In this document: piece after piece, positions 17,535 to 29,007 of the stretch
Layout of the letters: each line of letters begins with the position of its first letter
Position numbering within the stretch: position 1 is the first letter of the stretch
Origin: Acidobacteriota bacterium
GTDB lineage: Bacteria; Acidobacteriota; Blastocatellia; Pyrinomonadales; Pyrinomonadaceae
Direction of reading: 5' to 3'
Assembly: GCA_016713675.1 (NCBI GenBank)
Contig: JADJOS010000001.1
Location: forward strand, 124,001 to 188,000
Length of the DNA: 64,000 bases
Translations under genes and position numbers: made by a program
Notes under the pieces: generated by a model
The model's input: only the letters and a program-made list of their open reading frames with translations
Told to the model about the DNA's origin: nothing
Databases searched by the model: none

Positions 17535-18632
17535 GTGAGTTCATCATTCGAGTATATCTTCCCTGCAATAAAGGGCATTCAAGCGAGACGCGAGTACTTC
17601 GTTTCCATGTGCCCACTTCGCCTTATTCCGAAGATCTTTATTTTTGATGAGGAGGAACTTCCCGCTGACGTCAGGGCTCAAAGGACGTTAAACAAGAATC
17701 GGTTGCCGGAAATCGTAAACTACCTTATTAAAAATCCTGGTGATTACACCTTTTCAGCTCTGACCGCGTCAATTGATGGAGAGGTTACATTTGAGTCGTA
17801 CGACGAGGGTTTGGGAGACCGACAATTAGGCCGACTTCGTGTTCCAATGACCGCGCGATTCATAATTAATGACGGACAGCACAGACGTGCTGCGATTGAG
17901 CTAGCGATGCGTGAAAAGCCAGAGCTGGCTGACGAGAGTATTGCGGTTGTGTTCTTCGTGGATCGAGGCTTGGAAAGATGCCAACAGATGTTTGCGGATC
18001 TTAATAGGTATGCCATAAGGCCATCAAAGTCGATTGGGGTTCTTTACGATCATCGGGATCAAATGGCGAAGCTAGCGAAGTTAATAGTCTTAAGGATTCC
18101 GCTTTACCATGATCTTGTTGACATGGAAAAAAGCACCCTCGCTTTGAGGTCACGAAAGCTCTTCACTCTTAGTGCAATTTATACCGCTACGAATGCTCTA
18201 TTTGCGTCCTATAAGGATGATTCGATTGCCGAGCGGGCAAGGCTTGGCGAGTTTTATTGGAATGAAATTGCAAAGCAATTTCCCGATTGGAAACTTGTCA
18301 GAGATGGACGAATCCCTTCGAGTCAGATTAGAACCAATTATATCCATTCTCATGGAATTACTCTTCAGGCGATGGGAAAACTTGGCTCCCAATTATTGAC
18401 TTATGAACAGGATGAAATCCGATCGAAATTGATGCTTCTGAAACAAATTGACTGGTCACGTGCGAACACCAAATTATGGGAGGGACGAGCCATGATTGGA
18501 GGACGTATATCGAAGTCAGAGTCGAACGTGATATTAACGACTAATGTTCTAAAACGGCAGCTTGGGCTTGGCCTCACGCCCGAAGAGCAGGCATTCGAGA
18601 ATGCATTCTTAAGCGGAGAAAACAAGAAATGA
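17535..18632 (+). CDS. dndB: DNA phosphorothioation protein DndB
   Basis: DndB of the DGQHR-domain family regulates the dnd operon and modulates phosphorothioation at target sites. The hallmark DGQHR lies at residues 113-117 (FIINDGQHRRAA), followed by VVFFVDRGLERCQQMFADLN and an IYTATNALF helix typical of the family. The GTG start at 17535 follows the divergent promoter region; no strong Shine-Dalgarno is visible. The product of 365 aa is the usual size and unbroken. The stop overlaps the dndC start (ATGA), so the operon is translationally coupled. Confidence 0.93.
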   Translation: MSSSFEYIFPAIKGIQARREYFVSMCPLRLIPKIFIFDEEELPADVRAQRTLNKNRLPEIVNYLIKNPGDYTFSALTASIDGEVTFESYDEGLGDRQLGRLRVPMTARFIINDGQHRRAAIELAMREKPELADESIAVVFFVDRGLERCQQMFADLNRYAIRPSKSIGVLYDHRDQMAKLAKLIVLRIPLYHDLVDMEKSTLALRSRKLFTLSAIYTATNALFASYKDDSIAERARLGEFYWNEIAKQFPDWKLVRDGRIPSSQIRTNYIHSHGITLQAMGKLGSQLLTYEQDEIRSKLMLLKQIDWSRANTKLWEGRAMIGGRISKSESNVILTTNVLKRQLGLGLTPEEQAFENAFLSGENKK

Positions 18633-20204
18633 CAACTACAACAAAAAATTCGGTCTTTCGGGAGTTCGGATTGAAAAACATGGTCGAGGGGCTACTGGAA
18701 GAGATTTCTGTAATGTATGCCTCTGACGAAATTCCGTGGGTAGTTGGGTACAGCGGGGGCAAAGATTCAACGGCCGTTCTTCAGCTGATCTGGATGGCAC
18801 TCGAAAGAATGCCCGAAGAGGACCGGAAGAAACCTGTGCACGTGATTACAACTGACACATTGGTTGAGAATCCAATCGTCGCAGCGTGGGTGAATAGGTC
18901 AATGGTTAGAATTAGGCAAAGTGCCAACGAAAGTGGCTTGCCTATTTTCTCACCGGCTCACGCCGGAAGTGGCGGATACTTTCTGGGTAAATCTGATTGG
19001 AAGAGGGTATCCCGCGCCAAAGTCCAAATTCCGTTGGTGTACCGAGCGGTTGAAAATTAAGCCTTCGAACCAGTTCATAAAGAATGTGGTCAAAGAGAAT
19101 GGCGAAGCGATCGTTGTTCTTGGTACACGCAAATCTGAAAGCTTGAACCGAGCTCGTTCAATGGAGAAACTTGAGCGAAAACAGGTTCGAGACAAGTTGA
19201 ACATCCGACCCAACCTGATTAACTCATTCGTTTACAGCCCGGTTGAAGACTGGTCGAATGATGATGTCTGGATGTTTTTGATGCAATACCCGAATGCTTG
19301 GGGGTTCGACAACAAGGATCTGCTTACGATGTATAAGGGAGCATCCGCAGATGGTGAGTGCCCACTGGTTGTTGACAGCACAACACCAAGCTGCGGTGAT
19401 AGTCGTTTTGGTTGTTGGGTGTGCACGGTAGTGGATAAAGACCGTTCGATGTCAGCAATGGTTCAAAACGACGATGAAAAGGAATGGATGCGGCCGCTTT
19501 TGGATCTGCGAAACGAGCTCGACCCGCGAGATGAATTTGGAAATAGAAATGATCGTTCCCTGCGTGATTTTCGAAGAATGGATGGAAGCGTTACGTTATA
19601 CAACGATTCAAGTATTCCTGGACCATATACTGAGGAGGCAAGGATAAATTGGCTAAGGAAAATTCTCTCAGTTCAAGAATGGATAAGGGCGAATGGACCT
19701 GAAGCAGTAAGGGACATCGAGCTAATTACGTTACCAGAATTACGTGAAATTAGACGCATTTGGGTTATCGACAAACATGAAATCGAAGACGTTCTGCCAC
19801 ACGTTTATAAAGAGGAGACGGGGGTCGACTTCCCAGACTGGGATTTAGATGAAAAGTCCGTGTTGGGAACAGACGAAGTACAGATTTTGAAGGATATTTG
19901 CGGGGACGATAACATCCTTTATCAGCTTACAAGAGAGTTAATAGATGTAGAGAACAGATTCAGAACTGCCAACAAGCGGGCGGGGCTGTATTCGGCGATC
20001 GAGAAGGCCTTTCGACGTAATTTTTACAACGACATTGAAGATGCCAGATCGCGTGCTCAACGTCGTAAGGTAGTAAGCAATCTGTCCGAATTGCGTGGAA
20101 CGAATTTTTCCCAAGTTGAAAATGACACAAATCAATCTGTGTTTGACCAATATGAGGGAATAGATATTGACGGGCTGATTGAACAGGTCGGCCGAGAGGG
20201 GTAA
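18629..20204 (+). CDS. dndC: DNA phosphorothioation sulfurtransferase DndC (one frameshift)
   Basis: DndC is the PAPS-reductase-like ATP pyrophosphatase that activates the DNA backbone for sulfur insertion. The PP-loop SGGKDST is at residues 42-48, FRWCTERLKIKPSN and GTRKSES follow, and the C-rich CGDSRFGCWVCT segment probably holds the Fe-S cluster. One frame change near 18945, in a TTTT run, moves the reading frame from GLPIF to HRLTPEVADTFW; both sides match the DndC pattern without a gap. The start overlaps the dndB stop by 4 bases. The full product would be about 525 residues. Confidence 0.93.
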
Positions 20205-20206
20205 GC

Positions 20207-22245
20207 GTGTTAATTGAAGAATTAGAACTTTACAATTTCGGTGTTTACAAAGGGCGGCACGTTGTCAACCTGCACTCGATCAGAAAAGAAGCTCCGATTA
20301 TTTTGATTGGTGGGCTTAATGGAGATGGCAAAACGACATTTCTCGATGCTCTCCAACTGGCTCTGTACGGAAGGAGGGCCCGTTTCGCAAAACGGGGAAA
20401 CGTTTCATACGATACATACCTAAAGAACTCTATCACTAGGGGGGTCCCTCAGGCGGCTGGTGCATCAGTGTGCATACAATTTCGCCTTCGGGTTTCCGGA
20501 CAAGACCAAACATTTCGAATTTCGCGTTCGTGGAGTTACCAGAAACATCGGATTGTTGAGAATGTCAAAGTGGAAGTAGACGGGCGAGATGACCGTGTTT
20601 CCGCTGAACGATGGAATGAAATAATAGATGAATATATGCCCGTCGGAATTTCCCAGCTTTTCTTCTTTGATGGCGAGAAGATCGAAGCCCTGGCTGACGA
20701 GGGCAAAGCCAGAGAATTACTTTCCAAAGCAATCAAGTCTCTTCTCGGATTAGATTTGGTCAGTCAATTATCAACCGACCTTGCTGTATTTGAATCACGT
20801 CAACGGATGGTACACAAGAGTCGAGATGAGAAGGCCGAGCTTGAGAATTTACGACATCAAATCAACGAAATCGAAAAAACTCGTGCTTCATATGTTGACG
20901 CCCAGGCCCACTTGCAAACGAATGAGGTTGATAAGTACGAACGGCGACTGGATAATTTATCTCGCGATTATTTGCGAAAGGGTGGACAGCTTGCTGAAGA
21001 ACGCGAAAAGGTTGAGTCGGACCGGGCGCGAGCTAATCGGTAAATTGAATGAGACCAATACGGCATTAGTAGATCTTGCTGGAGGCGTCTTTCCACTATT
21101 CCTAGTGAAAGCATTGTTGTCAAAGATTCACAGTCAAGTGCATGTGGAACTTCAGGCTGATCAGAACGATCTAATTCTCACCACGTTGGAAGAACGTGAC
21201 GAAGCCCTTTTGGATTCCCTTAAGTCGATTGAATTGAGTTCCGTTATTCGAGCATATTTGGAACAACATCTCCGGTCCGATCGCCTGGGGAGAAGTAACA
21301 CGTTAAAGATTGATCGCTTTATAGAACTTAGCCCACATGGAAATGCACAGTTAAGATCCCTCTTAAACGGTGATGTTCTAAGCCATACGAGGCCAAAATT
21401 ATTGTTCTTTTTGGAGTTGGTTCAAACCCTTGGGACCGGAATTTATGACTTGGACCGAAAATTGGCGGGTACTCCGGATATCGACTCCATTGCCACAATC
21501 CGCGAAGAAATCGGACAAGTTAAGAAGATGCTTGAAGAGAGCAGAATAAAGCTAGCCGCCCTCAATCTCGAGGAAAAGCGATTAGCCTCAAAGAAGGACG
21601 AGCTTCAAGGCAAATGGATTCGTCACCTTCAAAACTAATCTTGAATCGACGCTTGAAGGTGAGGATGCACTCCGAATTCTGGGTCATTCTACAAAAGTTC
21701 GGCAGGTGATAGCTGACCTAAGTCGTCGAATGCTCGAAAAGCAAACAGGACATATTTCCGACCTGATTTTTGATTCGTTTACGAGTTTACTCAGAAAGAA
21801 GAGTTTGGTTTCGAGCTTGAAGATAAATATCGATGACTTTTCGATGGAAATTATGGGTGCCAATGATCAACGTTTATCCCCGGATGATCTTTCGGCGGGA
21901 GAACGACAACTACTTGCTGTGGCAATGCTTTGGGGGCTTGCCCGTGCGTCAAATCGGCCGTTACCAGCGGTAGTTGACACGCCGCTAGGAAGACTAGATG
22001 CAGGGCATCGGATCAATTTGGTTCAGAACTACTTTCCTTATGCTAGCCACCAAGTTTTCCTTCTATCCACGGACGAAGAAATTGACTCGGACCTCTATGA
22101 TGTAATTCGTCCATTTGTTAGTCGGAGCTATACATTAAAATTCGATGATACCGAGAACGCAACGACTATAACCGATGGGTACTTTGGGTTCGCCTTAACT
22201 GAAGCCATTGGTACCAAGGGATTGTCAGCGGATGCAGCTGTTTAG
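20207..22245 (+). CDS. dndD: DNA phosphorothioation ATPase DndD (two frameshifts)
   Basis: An SMC/RecF-type ATPase of the phosphorothioation complex, thought to nick or open DNA for DndC and DndE. Walker A (GGLNGDGKTT) lies at residues 35-44, a long central coiled coil spans roughly 20830-21640, and the signature LSAGERQ and Walker B (AVVDTPLGRLD) lie near the C-terminus. Frame changes near 21035 and 21640 split it into three pieces that join without loss. The GTG start has GAGAGGGG upstream, two bases after the dndC stop. The reassembled size is about 680 residues, normal for DndD. Confidence 0.92.
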
Positions 22246-22271
22246 AATAGACGTCTTTAACTGGAGAAATT

Positions 22272-22666
22272 ATGTCCATCGAAACCATTCGCCTATCACA
22301 ACAGGCTAAGGAACAGTTAATTCGCATAAAACGTGCTACTGGCATCCAAAATTGGAATGTCATTTGTCGTTGGGCATTTTGTGTTTCGTGTCAGAGCCAT
22401 CGACGCCAGCCCCGATCAGGATCGTGACCGATAGCTCCGTAGAAATGAAATGGAATGTCTTCGGAGGAGAATTCCAAGAGATATATCTTGCCTTGCTAAA
22501 ACAGAGAATCAAGAACGATGGAATGGGACTCGACGAAGAGACTCTCGCAAGTCAGCTGAAGCTCCATTTGCATCTAGGTATTGGATATTTGGCAAGCAAG
22601 GTAAGTAACAAGCAAATTTCGGATATCAGCGGACTATTTTCGCTTCTTCCGGATTCGAATGACTAG
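22272..22666 (+). CDS. dndE: DNA phosphorothioation protein DndE (one frameshift)
   Basis: DndE is a small DNA-binding protein that recognises nicked DNA in the modification complex. The start MSIETIRLSQQAKEQL has GGAG five bases before the ATG. WNVICRWAF is followed, after a frame change near 22390, by EPSTPAPIRI, EMKWNVFGGEF, YLALLKQR and LHLHLGIGYL, all landmarks of the family. The reassembled product is about 130 residues, as usual. It closes the dndBCDE operon. Confidence 0.9.
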
Positions 22667-23007
22667 TACTATTGTCTAACTCAAGCTCACTAGTTGATGT
22701 TCATTTTGTTAAGGCTTGATTCAGGGTTTAACAAAACCGTGGAAGACCCGCAATCCCCGCAGTCCAACGAGACTGTACTGAGTTTTCCCTTCGGGTTCTT
22801 GCTGCTCCAACCCCTCCACCTTCAATCGCAACGCTAAGTCCTTGACTTCACAACATTTTACTGTTAAAACTTCGTTACAAAGCGGTTGTCACTATCTTAT
22901 TGGCTTTTCGCAATTATTTTCCTAATATTTGCCGGGCCCAACCGGATACGAACTCCCTGATAATTTTCCATGTCCATAGCTTGCAACCGACAAAACCCGA
23001 CATCATT
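22667..23007. other. intergenic spacer inside the dnd locus
   Basis: There is no convincing gene between dndE and the next small frame. A short inverted repeat (TGTTAA near 22708 and TTAACA near 22731) could form a weak stem-loop. A new promoter for the restriction-side genes would be expected here; no strong sigma70 match stands out. Confidence 0.4.
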
Positions 23008-23160
23008 ATGGAAGAAATTTCACAAGAACAATTAGAGAACTTCGTAAAGCAAGTGGTCAATATCGAACGAAAATATGGCTACGAACTTAGAAACGTTACA
23101 ACCGAAAGACAACAAGAAATTGGGAAATGGCTGAACAAATTCATCTCGAGGAATTCTTGA
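23008..23160 (+). CDS. small hypothetical protein preceding the second Dnd-locus ATPase
   Basis: A 50-residue helical frame (MEEISQEQLENFVKQVVNIERKYGY..., landmarks QEQLENFVK and ERQQEIGKWLN) ends with TGA touching the ATG of the following ATPase gene, which suggests translational coupling. No family is recognised. The ribosome binding site is weak. It may be a small partner subunit of the ATPase. Confidence 0.55.
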   Translation: MEEISQEQLENFVKQVVNIERKYGYELRNVTTERQQEIGKWLNKFISRNS

Positions 23161-25187
23161 ATGATAATCCGGAAAATTAGCCTCGAGAATTTTCGACAAT
23201 TCTACGGCACTCAAGAACTTGATTTTTCAACCAGTACGGAAAAAAACGTAACGTTGATCCACGCAGAGAACGGGTTCGGGAAAACGACCCTTCTAAATGC
23301 TGTTTTGTGGACCTTCTTTCATCAAACGACTACGAAATTTGAAAAGCCAGACGAGATCGTTAACTACGAGGCTGTTCGGGAGCGGACTAAATATGCCAAA
23401 GTTAGCGTTGAATTTCAGCATGAATCCAAATTGTACGAAGCTACACGGATTCACGATGACGAAAGTGTCGGTTCCAATAAGACCAAATTTACAATTTCAA
23501 GCATTAGTGAAAATGGCCATTACAGTAGCTTAGAGTCTCCTGAAACCTTTATTCGAACGGTTATTCCGGCGGAAATGGCAAAAGTATTTTTTTGACGGGG
23601 AAGCCGCGGAGAGCTTTACATCTGCGAGAAATTTCAAGGTCATAAGCGAAGCAATCAAGAACATTTTAGGCTCAACGCTTGCGAAAGCGGCTATCGCTGA
23701 TTTGAAAGATATTGAAAAGGCGGTGGTTAAAAAACTCTCCCAATTGCCTGGTCAAGACAAGCTTCGAGAGATTGAATTACAAGTTACTAAGTTAGATGAA
23801 GCTCTCGAAAAAACCGAAACCCAGATATCTGAGCTTGAGGATGAGCGTAACGAATTGAATGAGTTGCTTAATGAGGTGACTGAAAAGTTAAGAAATTTAG
23901 CTGGTGCAGAAACAAATTCAAGAACGTCAGAGACGAGAAGGAGAGATTACTTCATCGAACAAAAATGAAATTGATGACATTCGAAGAGACATCATAGACT
24001 GGATTGGGCGGAAGGGGCTTCATGATCAGTTAGCCAAAGCTGACCTCGGTTTCACTTGATTTCATCGATGAACAGAGCCTTAAGGGTAAGATTCGAGCCC
24101 TTACAATGAGGAATTTGTAAGAGGGTTATTGAATAGCGAATCGTGTGTATGCGATCGGCCGATTCAGCCCGGGACCCCAGAATGGAGAGCCGTGAGTGGG
24201 CTTTTAAGCAACGCTTCCAACGCAGAAACATTGCGACGGGTGATAAATGCAAGATCAAGGATAAATCAGTTAAAACAGGATGCATACGATGCACCTCAAC
24301 AGTTGAAAAAACTGAATCAAATACACGCGGGCAGATTAGAATTCAGGTCTCAGCTTGAACACGAAGTTGGTGAATTGGGTGTTCAAATCCAGGGCTTGAA
24401 TGTGATCGAAATCAACGAACTCGAAACGGGTCGGCAAAATGCTCAAAAAAGAATTCAGGAGGTCAGTCAGCAAATCGGTAGTCGTCAATTAGCAATTGGG
24501 AGCTACCAGAAGCAAAAAAAGGTTCTGGAGAAGGAATTGGCTAGCATCGCGGCTCAAAACACGGTATCGGCCGCACTTTGGTTTCGCAAACAACTGCTTG
24601 AGCGTGCAGGTTTGTTTATCGCTGGACTTCTCGAGACATATGAAGAGGAAGCACGTTCTTCGATTGAGGATGAAATAACGCGAATTTTAGAAGAAGTTGC
24701 TCACAGGCCTTACAAATGCAAAATCGAAAGTAATTTCTCGATTGATCTCACCTTCGCGGATGGTCGGTCAGTTCCTAGGAGCGGCGGGGAGAACCAACTT
24801 CTGAGCCTACTTTTTATTGGGGCACTTATCCAATTTGCTGGCTCGAGAATGAATGAGACAAGATTTATTTTAAAACCGGGCACGATTGCACCGTTGATCT
24901 TAGATGCTCCGTTCGGGCAACTCGATCCTTATTATCAAAGGGACGTCGCTTTCCACATTCCGAAATTGACCCACCAAGTGGTTCTTTTGGTTAGTAGTTC
25001 GCAAGGTAATGAAGGCGTTTTGAAAGCACTTGAACCATTTGTTGGAGCAGAATACGTACTTGTGTCTGAGAATCGAGAAAATATGGGAAATAGAGGTGTA
25101 ACCGAGTTAACGTTAAATGGAACCAGTTATGTGACATCGCTGTTTGAACAGCCGAAGACAATGACCAGAATCGAAAGGATAAGGTAG
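23161..25187 (+). CDS. DndD-like SMC/RecF-type ATPase of the restriction module (frameshifted)
   Basis: A second SMC-like ATPase, distinct from DndD. Walker A is ENGFGKTT (residues 36-43), the DndD-like VFFFDGE follows, long coiled coils flank a CVCD pair that could be a zinc-hook-like turn, and the C-terminus has SGGENQLLSLL (signature) and LILDAPFGQLD (Walker B). Frames change near 23590, 23940 and 24050-24120. The first is in a run of seven T where eight would restore FFFDGE, a typical homopolymer error. The gene lies between dndE and the PLD-helicase and probably serves the restriction arm, as ATPases do in other Dnd-linked modules. Reassembled length is about 675 residues. Confidence 0.82.
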
Positions 25188-25189
25188 GC

Positions 25190-25654
25190 ATGAGAGCAAT
25201 AAGAAGAAGTGAAGAGTTCGAGAATCTTGTTCAGAAATTGGGTAACACAGAGCATCCGGTGACGAAGAAATCTTTGTTTCCTACCATTCGGGACGTTATA
25301 TGTTTTGCCGGAATTTTAGGGTTTGAACATGACTCCCGGAAGCCACTTTCATCCAACACGAATGAAGTTGATGCCCGAATATGGAGTAATAGTCAACAAG
25401 CACTTGACCTTGTCTATCTCATTGCTTTGGCTTCTGAAAAGGATGGGGAGATTCTGCGAGAAGAGAATGAAGACAAAATGGTTCAAATATTTGAAGAGTA
25501 TGCCCAAGGAGGGCTTGAGATTGTCGAAAGTTGGATGAAGCAATCCCCTTTTGATCAAAATGGAGATCAGGCGCTCCTTGTTGCGTTTAAGGCCCACGGT
25601 TTTCTTGACCAATCTACAGATTCGGAAATAGCAATCCCCGACATTTCATTCTAA
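25190..25654 (+). CDS. Dnd system-associated protein (dnd_assoc_4-like)
   Basis: A 154-residue protein resembling the family annotated as DNA phosphorothioation-associated protein 4, known only from dnd loci. Landmarks are KKSLFPTIRDVICFAGILGF and a DLVYLIALASEKDGEIL helix followed by an acidic EDKMVQIFEEYAQGG segment. It starts two bases after the ATPase gene and its stop overlaps the next start (TAATG), which marks a coupled restriction operon. Its molecular role is unknown. The family call rests on remembered pattern and context. Confidence 0.7.
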   Translation: MRAIRRSEEFENLVQKLGNTEHPVTKKSLFPTIRDVICFAGILGFEHDSRKPLSSNTNEVDARIWSNSQQALDLVYLIALASEKDGEILREENEDKMVQIFEEYAQGGLEIVESWMKQSPFDQNGDQALLVAFKAHGFLDQSTDSEIAIPDISF

Positions 25655-27839
25655 TGGGCCTCAGAGACCTAAACTTAAAGTCGGTATATCGAACAAACGA
25701 AGACAACATCGTCTCGGACTTTTATATACCAGCATTAGAGAAATCGGTTAAATATGACAGGGCCGTTGGTTTCTTCTCGGCTGGCATGCTCTCCTATGCT
25801 GCGAAAGGGCTCTCTGCTTTTGTTCAGAATGGCGGGTATATCCGTCTGATTTTTGGCGGCGAACTTCAGCCGGAAGATTATCGGCAATTAAGTCCGGTTA
25901 CGAACTTCGGGATAGTTCTCTTGAGAACATTCAAAATACTTTCGCTTCCGGAATTTGATAAAACCGTCGATGGGGTTAGCGACAGCCTTTTTTACTCGGC
26001 GCCTAGAATTGCTCTCTTTTCTAGTTGCAAATGGCCAATTAGAAATTAAGGTCGCCCTTCGTCGGCGAGGCATGTATCACGAAAAAATAGGGGTATTTAC
26101 AGATCCGGACGGTGACAAGATTATTTTTCAGGGATCAGCAAATGAGACAGCCTATGCCCTTTTGCCTGATTTTAATTTTGAGTCAATTAACGTTTTCCAG
26201 AGTTGGCGGCCTCAGTTTACTGAACATTTCGAGCCCTACGTTAGTGGTTTTGAGAAGCTATGGAATAATGCTACTAAGGACACGTTGGTCATCGGCTTTC
26301 CAAAAGCCTCAAAAGACAAACTGATTACAATTGCAAGGCGGGCCCCCAAACTACTCACAACTACGGTCGAAATTGGATTGGACAAAGAAGCAACATTGGA
26401 GTTCGACGAGGAACTTCCTTGTGACTCACCTGAAGTCCCAAAATACTTGGGTGGTGACGAGTTTTCAATACGTGAACATCAAAGACTAGCTCTTGAATCA
26501 TGGAAATCTAGCGACTTGCATGGGGTTATGGCTCTTGCGACTGGTGCGGGCAAGACTATCACGGCTATTTACGGAGCGGTGAAGATATTTGAGGCAACTA
26601 AGAAGCTCTTCGTCGTGATAGCGGTGCCTTACCAAAGTCTAGCTGACCAATGGGTGGAAATACTTACAAAATTCAAGATTTATCCGGTTAAGTGTTATGT
26701 TAGCTCTGCTCTTTGGGTAGAGCAATTTACACAAAAGACAGCCTTATATAATGATGGCTCATTAAATTTTGTCTGTGCCGTTGTCGTGAACGCCACACTT
26801 CAGTCGGCAAACTTCCAAGCAATCATTCGTACCGTACCGTCAACTAATTTCCTATGGATCGGTGATGAATGTCACCATCACTCAAGCGAGAACCTACTAA
26901 AAGCTCTTCCTAAGAATGCTAATATGCGTCTCAGTTGTCCGCGACGCCTGAAAATGCCGTGGAACGATGCCAATTCGAAGTTGCTTGGTTACTATGGTCC
27001 AATTGTTTCTTCATATTCGCTGGCTCAGGCGTTGGCCGACGGCGTCCTCACACCTTACAAATACTATCCAATTTTAGTAGATCTTACCGAGGCAGAGTCC
27101 GCTGAATATGAGGAACTGAGTGTTAAGATTGCCCAAGCGGCCGCCGCTGCTCAGGGAGGCGTTCCAGATCCAGATTCGAACGAAGGGTTAAAATTACTGC
27201 TAATCAAACGAGCGCGAATTCTTGGTAAGGCCGAAAATAAGCCGATACTTTTGAAACAACTTCTTGCCGACAAAGCACCGCAGCCACTGTCACTTTTTAC
27301 TGCGGTGACGGGAGCCTGAAGACGAAGATTCTGGTGAAACTACGAGGCAGGTCGATGTAGTATCGAAGACTCTTTATAAGTTGGGTTGGCGATGTTCACA
27401 TTTTACAGCTAGAGAATCTCGGGCGGAACGGGTCAACATATTGGATAACTTCCGAACGGGAATGATTGATGCTATGGTGGCCATCAAGTGCCTGGACGAA
27501 GGTATTGATGTTCCCGCGTGCAAGACTGCATATATTCTTGCGAGCAGCCGTAACCCCAAGCAATTTATCCAACGTCGTGGACGCATATTGCGCCGCTCGC
27601 CGGGAAAGGAATATGCCGAGATTTATGATTTTATTGTTAAGATCCCGCACGGGATACTTGAAAACAGTGACTATGAGGAACGACTTGTACTTGCTGAGTT
27701 CGAACGGGTTATTGAATTTGCTTCACTAGCGGTCAATTCTGTCGATACTCTCAAAACGTTGAAACCGGTTCTGACTCAATACGATAAGCAACATCTATTG
27801 ACTCGCCTCTATACGGATTCTGAGTCTGCCCAGTCCTGA
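25654..27839 (+). CDS. Dnd-linked restriction protein: PLD-like nuclease plus SF2 helicase (frameshifted)
   Basis: This is the probable effector that cuts DNA lacking phosphorothioate. The N-terminus is a phospholipase-D-like domain (VGFFSAGML, then MYHEKIGVF and FQGSANET, an HxK-type half site). The rest is an SF2 helicase with ATGAGKT (Walker A), a DECH box (GDECHHH), and QFIQRRGRILRR (motif VI). Frame changes lie near 26040 and 27310-27375. A compensating pair around 26930-26955 hides LSATPE (motif III) one frame over. The arrangement matches the family called DNA phosphorothioation system restriction enzyme. Reassembled length is about 728 residues. DECH instead of DEAH is within SF2 tolerance. 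Confidence 0.85.
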
Positions 27840-27873
27840 TTACTCTGCGAGACAAAAAAATGAACGGTAGCGG

Positions 27874-28287
27874 ATGCAGCACAATTATTTCAAGGTTTGT
27901 GAACCAGTAGCAAATTCTCCCTACTCCTTTCTTCCGAATCTTATATTCGGCTCGCTGGCAATGACCGCACGGACGCATGATCTTGAATCGCTCCAATTTT
28001 CTGACCATTTCAATATTTTGGATAAAAACGCGACTCTTAGGATTCATTTGATTCCTGTGGTCCAGAGTGCCCCAAAACCCGTCAGAACTTGGACCAAAAT
28101 AGCCCGCGTATTCTCCCTGAGCGTCGGACCGATAGAAAAAGACTCCGCCATTATCGTCGACACCGAACAGACGATATCCGGCACCCGCGCTCCCGGATCG
28201 GAGTTAGACCTCGCTTTGTCCCTGTATGTATTGGATTGGCATAAGATTGAGGATAAGGAATTTAGAAGATTATTGAAAGATGAATAA
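27874..28287 (+). CDS. hypothetical protein downstream of the dnd restriction operon
   Basis: A 137-residue frame with an alternating strand pattern (RIHLIPVVQSAP, VFSLSVGP) and a helical tail (DLALSLYVLDWHKIEDKEF). No family, signal or membrane segment is recognised. It begins 34 bases after the helicase with a weak ribosome binding site, so it may be the last gene of the restriction operon. The opposite-strand frame over the same bases is less natural. Confidence 0.5.
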   Translation: MQHNYFKVCEPVANSPYSFLPNLIFGSLAMTARTHDLESLQFSDHFNILDKNATLRIHLIPVVQSAPKPVRTWTKIARVFSLSVGPIEKDSAIIVDTEQTISGTRAPGSELDLALSLYVLDWHKIEDKEFRRLLKDE

Positions 28288-28837
28288 GGCAAGATACCTC
28301 ACGAAATCCCGCTTCTTCCAATTTTGGATCAGCCCCTCGGCCACCCCCAGCTCTCTAGCAACTGACACCACCGTCTGCCACCAACTACCTTCCTCATCGC
28401 CTCCCATGCACTCATCGTCATATTTCCTCATTTTCCCCTCCTAAGATTCATTTTCTAAATCCTACCGTGAGAGTCGTGTCCAGAGAAATTAAACCACTTC
28501 AGTAGCAACCCACTGCACATCTGGAGTGTCACCGAGTGATAAATGATTTGGCAGAATGCAGTGAATAAGGCGTCATCACAATCAGTGAAGTTTCGAGTAA
28601 AGAAATTTGCAATGAGCAAGTCGCCTTTTTCCCAAGCGACCCGACATCGTTTTCGCTTTGGGCCGATGGCGCCGAAGTCGATCCGATTTTACTTACTTTG
28701 TCTGGACACTCAAACCCGAGAAGGACTTTCCTAAATCGACTCCGCGTAGTCCTAATTTTAGTCCTATGGACAAAAGGACGGTAATGTTTCCGTCTTTCGC
28801 ATTTTGTAAATGCCTGTAGTTATTAGAGTTATATGAA
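28288..28837. other. gene-poor spacer before the tRNA-Thr scar
   Basis: No convincing coding region. A 63-codon basic frame at 28543-28734 has no ribosome binding site and an unnatural composition. The stretch lies between the dnd island and a tRNA fragment and is probably decayed integration-site DNA. Confidence 0.4.
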
Positions 28838-28883
28838 GCCGGTGATAAGACTCGAACTTACGACCTGATGATTACAAAAGCTC
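28838..28883 (-). other. 3' half of tRNA-Thr (UGU): attachment-site scar
   Basis: Read on the minus strand, the sequence runs from the anticodon loop TTTGTAA through the variable region AGGTC, a T-arm (GTAAG-TTCGAGT-CTTAT) and the acceptor strand CACCGGC, and then leaves tRNA similarity. No D-arm or 5' acceptor (GCCGGTG) follows. A fragment from anticodon loop to 3' end is what tRNA-targeting integrases duplicate, so this marks the edge of an integrated element. Confidence 0.75.
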
Positions 28884-29007
28884 AAAGACTGTTTTCTTAG
28901 GTTCGAACTGTTTTTCTAACACTTATCCTATTTGATATTTTGTGATTTCTGTTCGAAATAGATTCCATTAGTTTGGCACACCGTTGGCGCACAACCCATC
29001 TCGGACA

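Noticed and set aside
28543..28734. 63-codon plus-strand frame in the scar zone
   Set aside because: No ribosome binding site and unnatural basic composition.
28838..28883. Functional tRNA-Thr gene
   Set aside because: The 5' half with D-arm and acceptor strand is missing.
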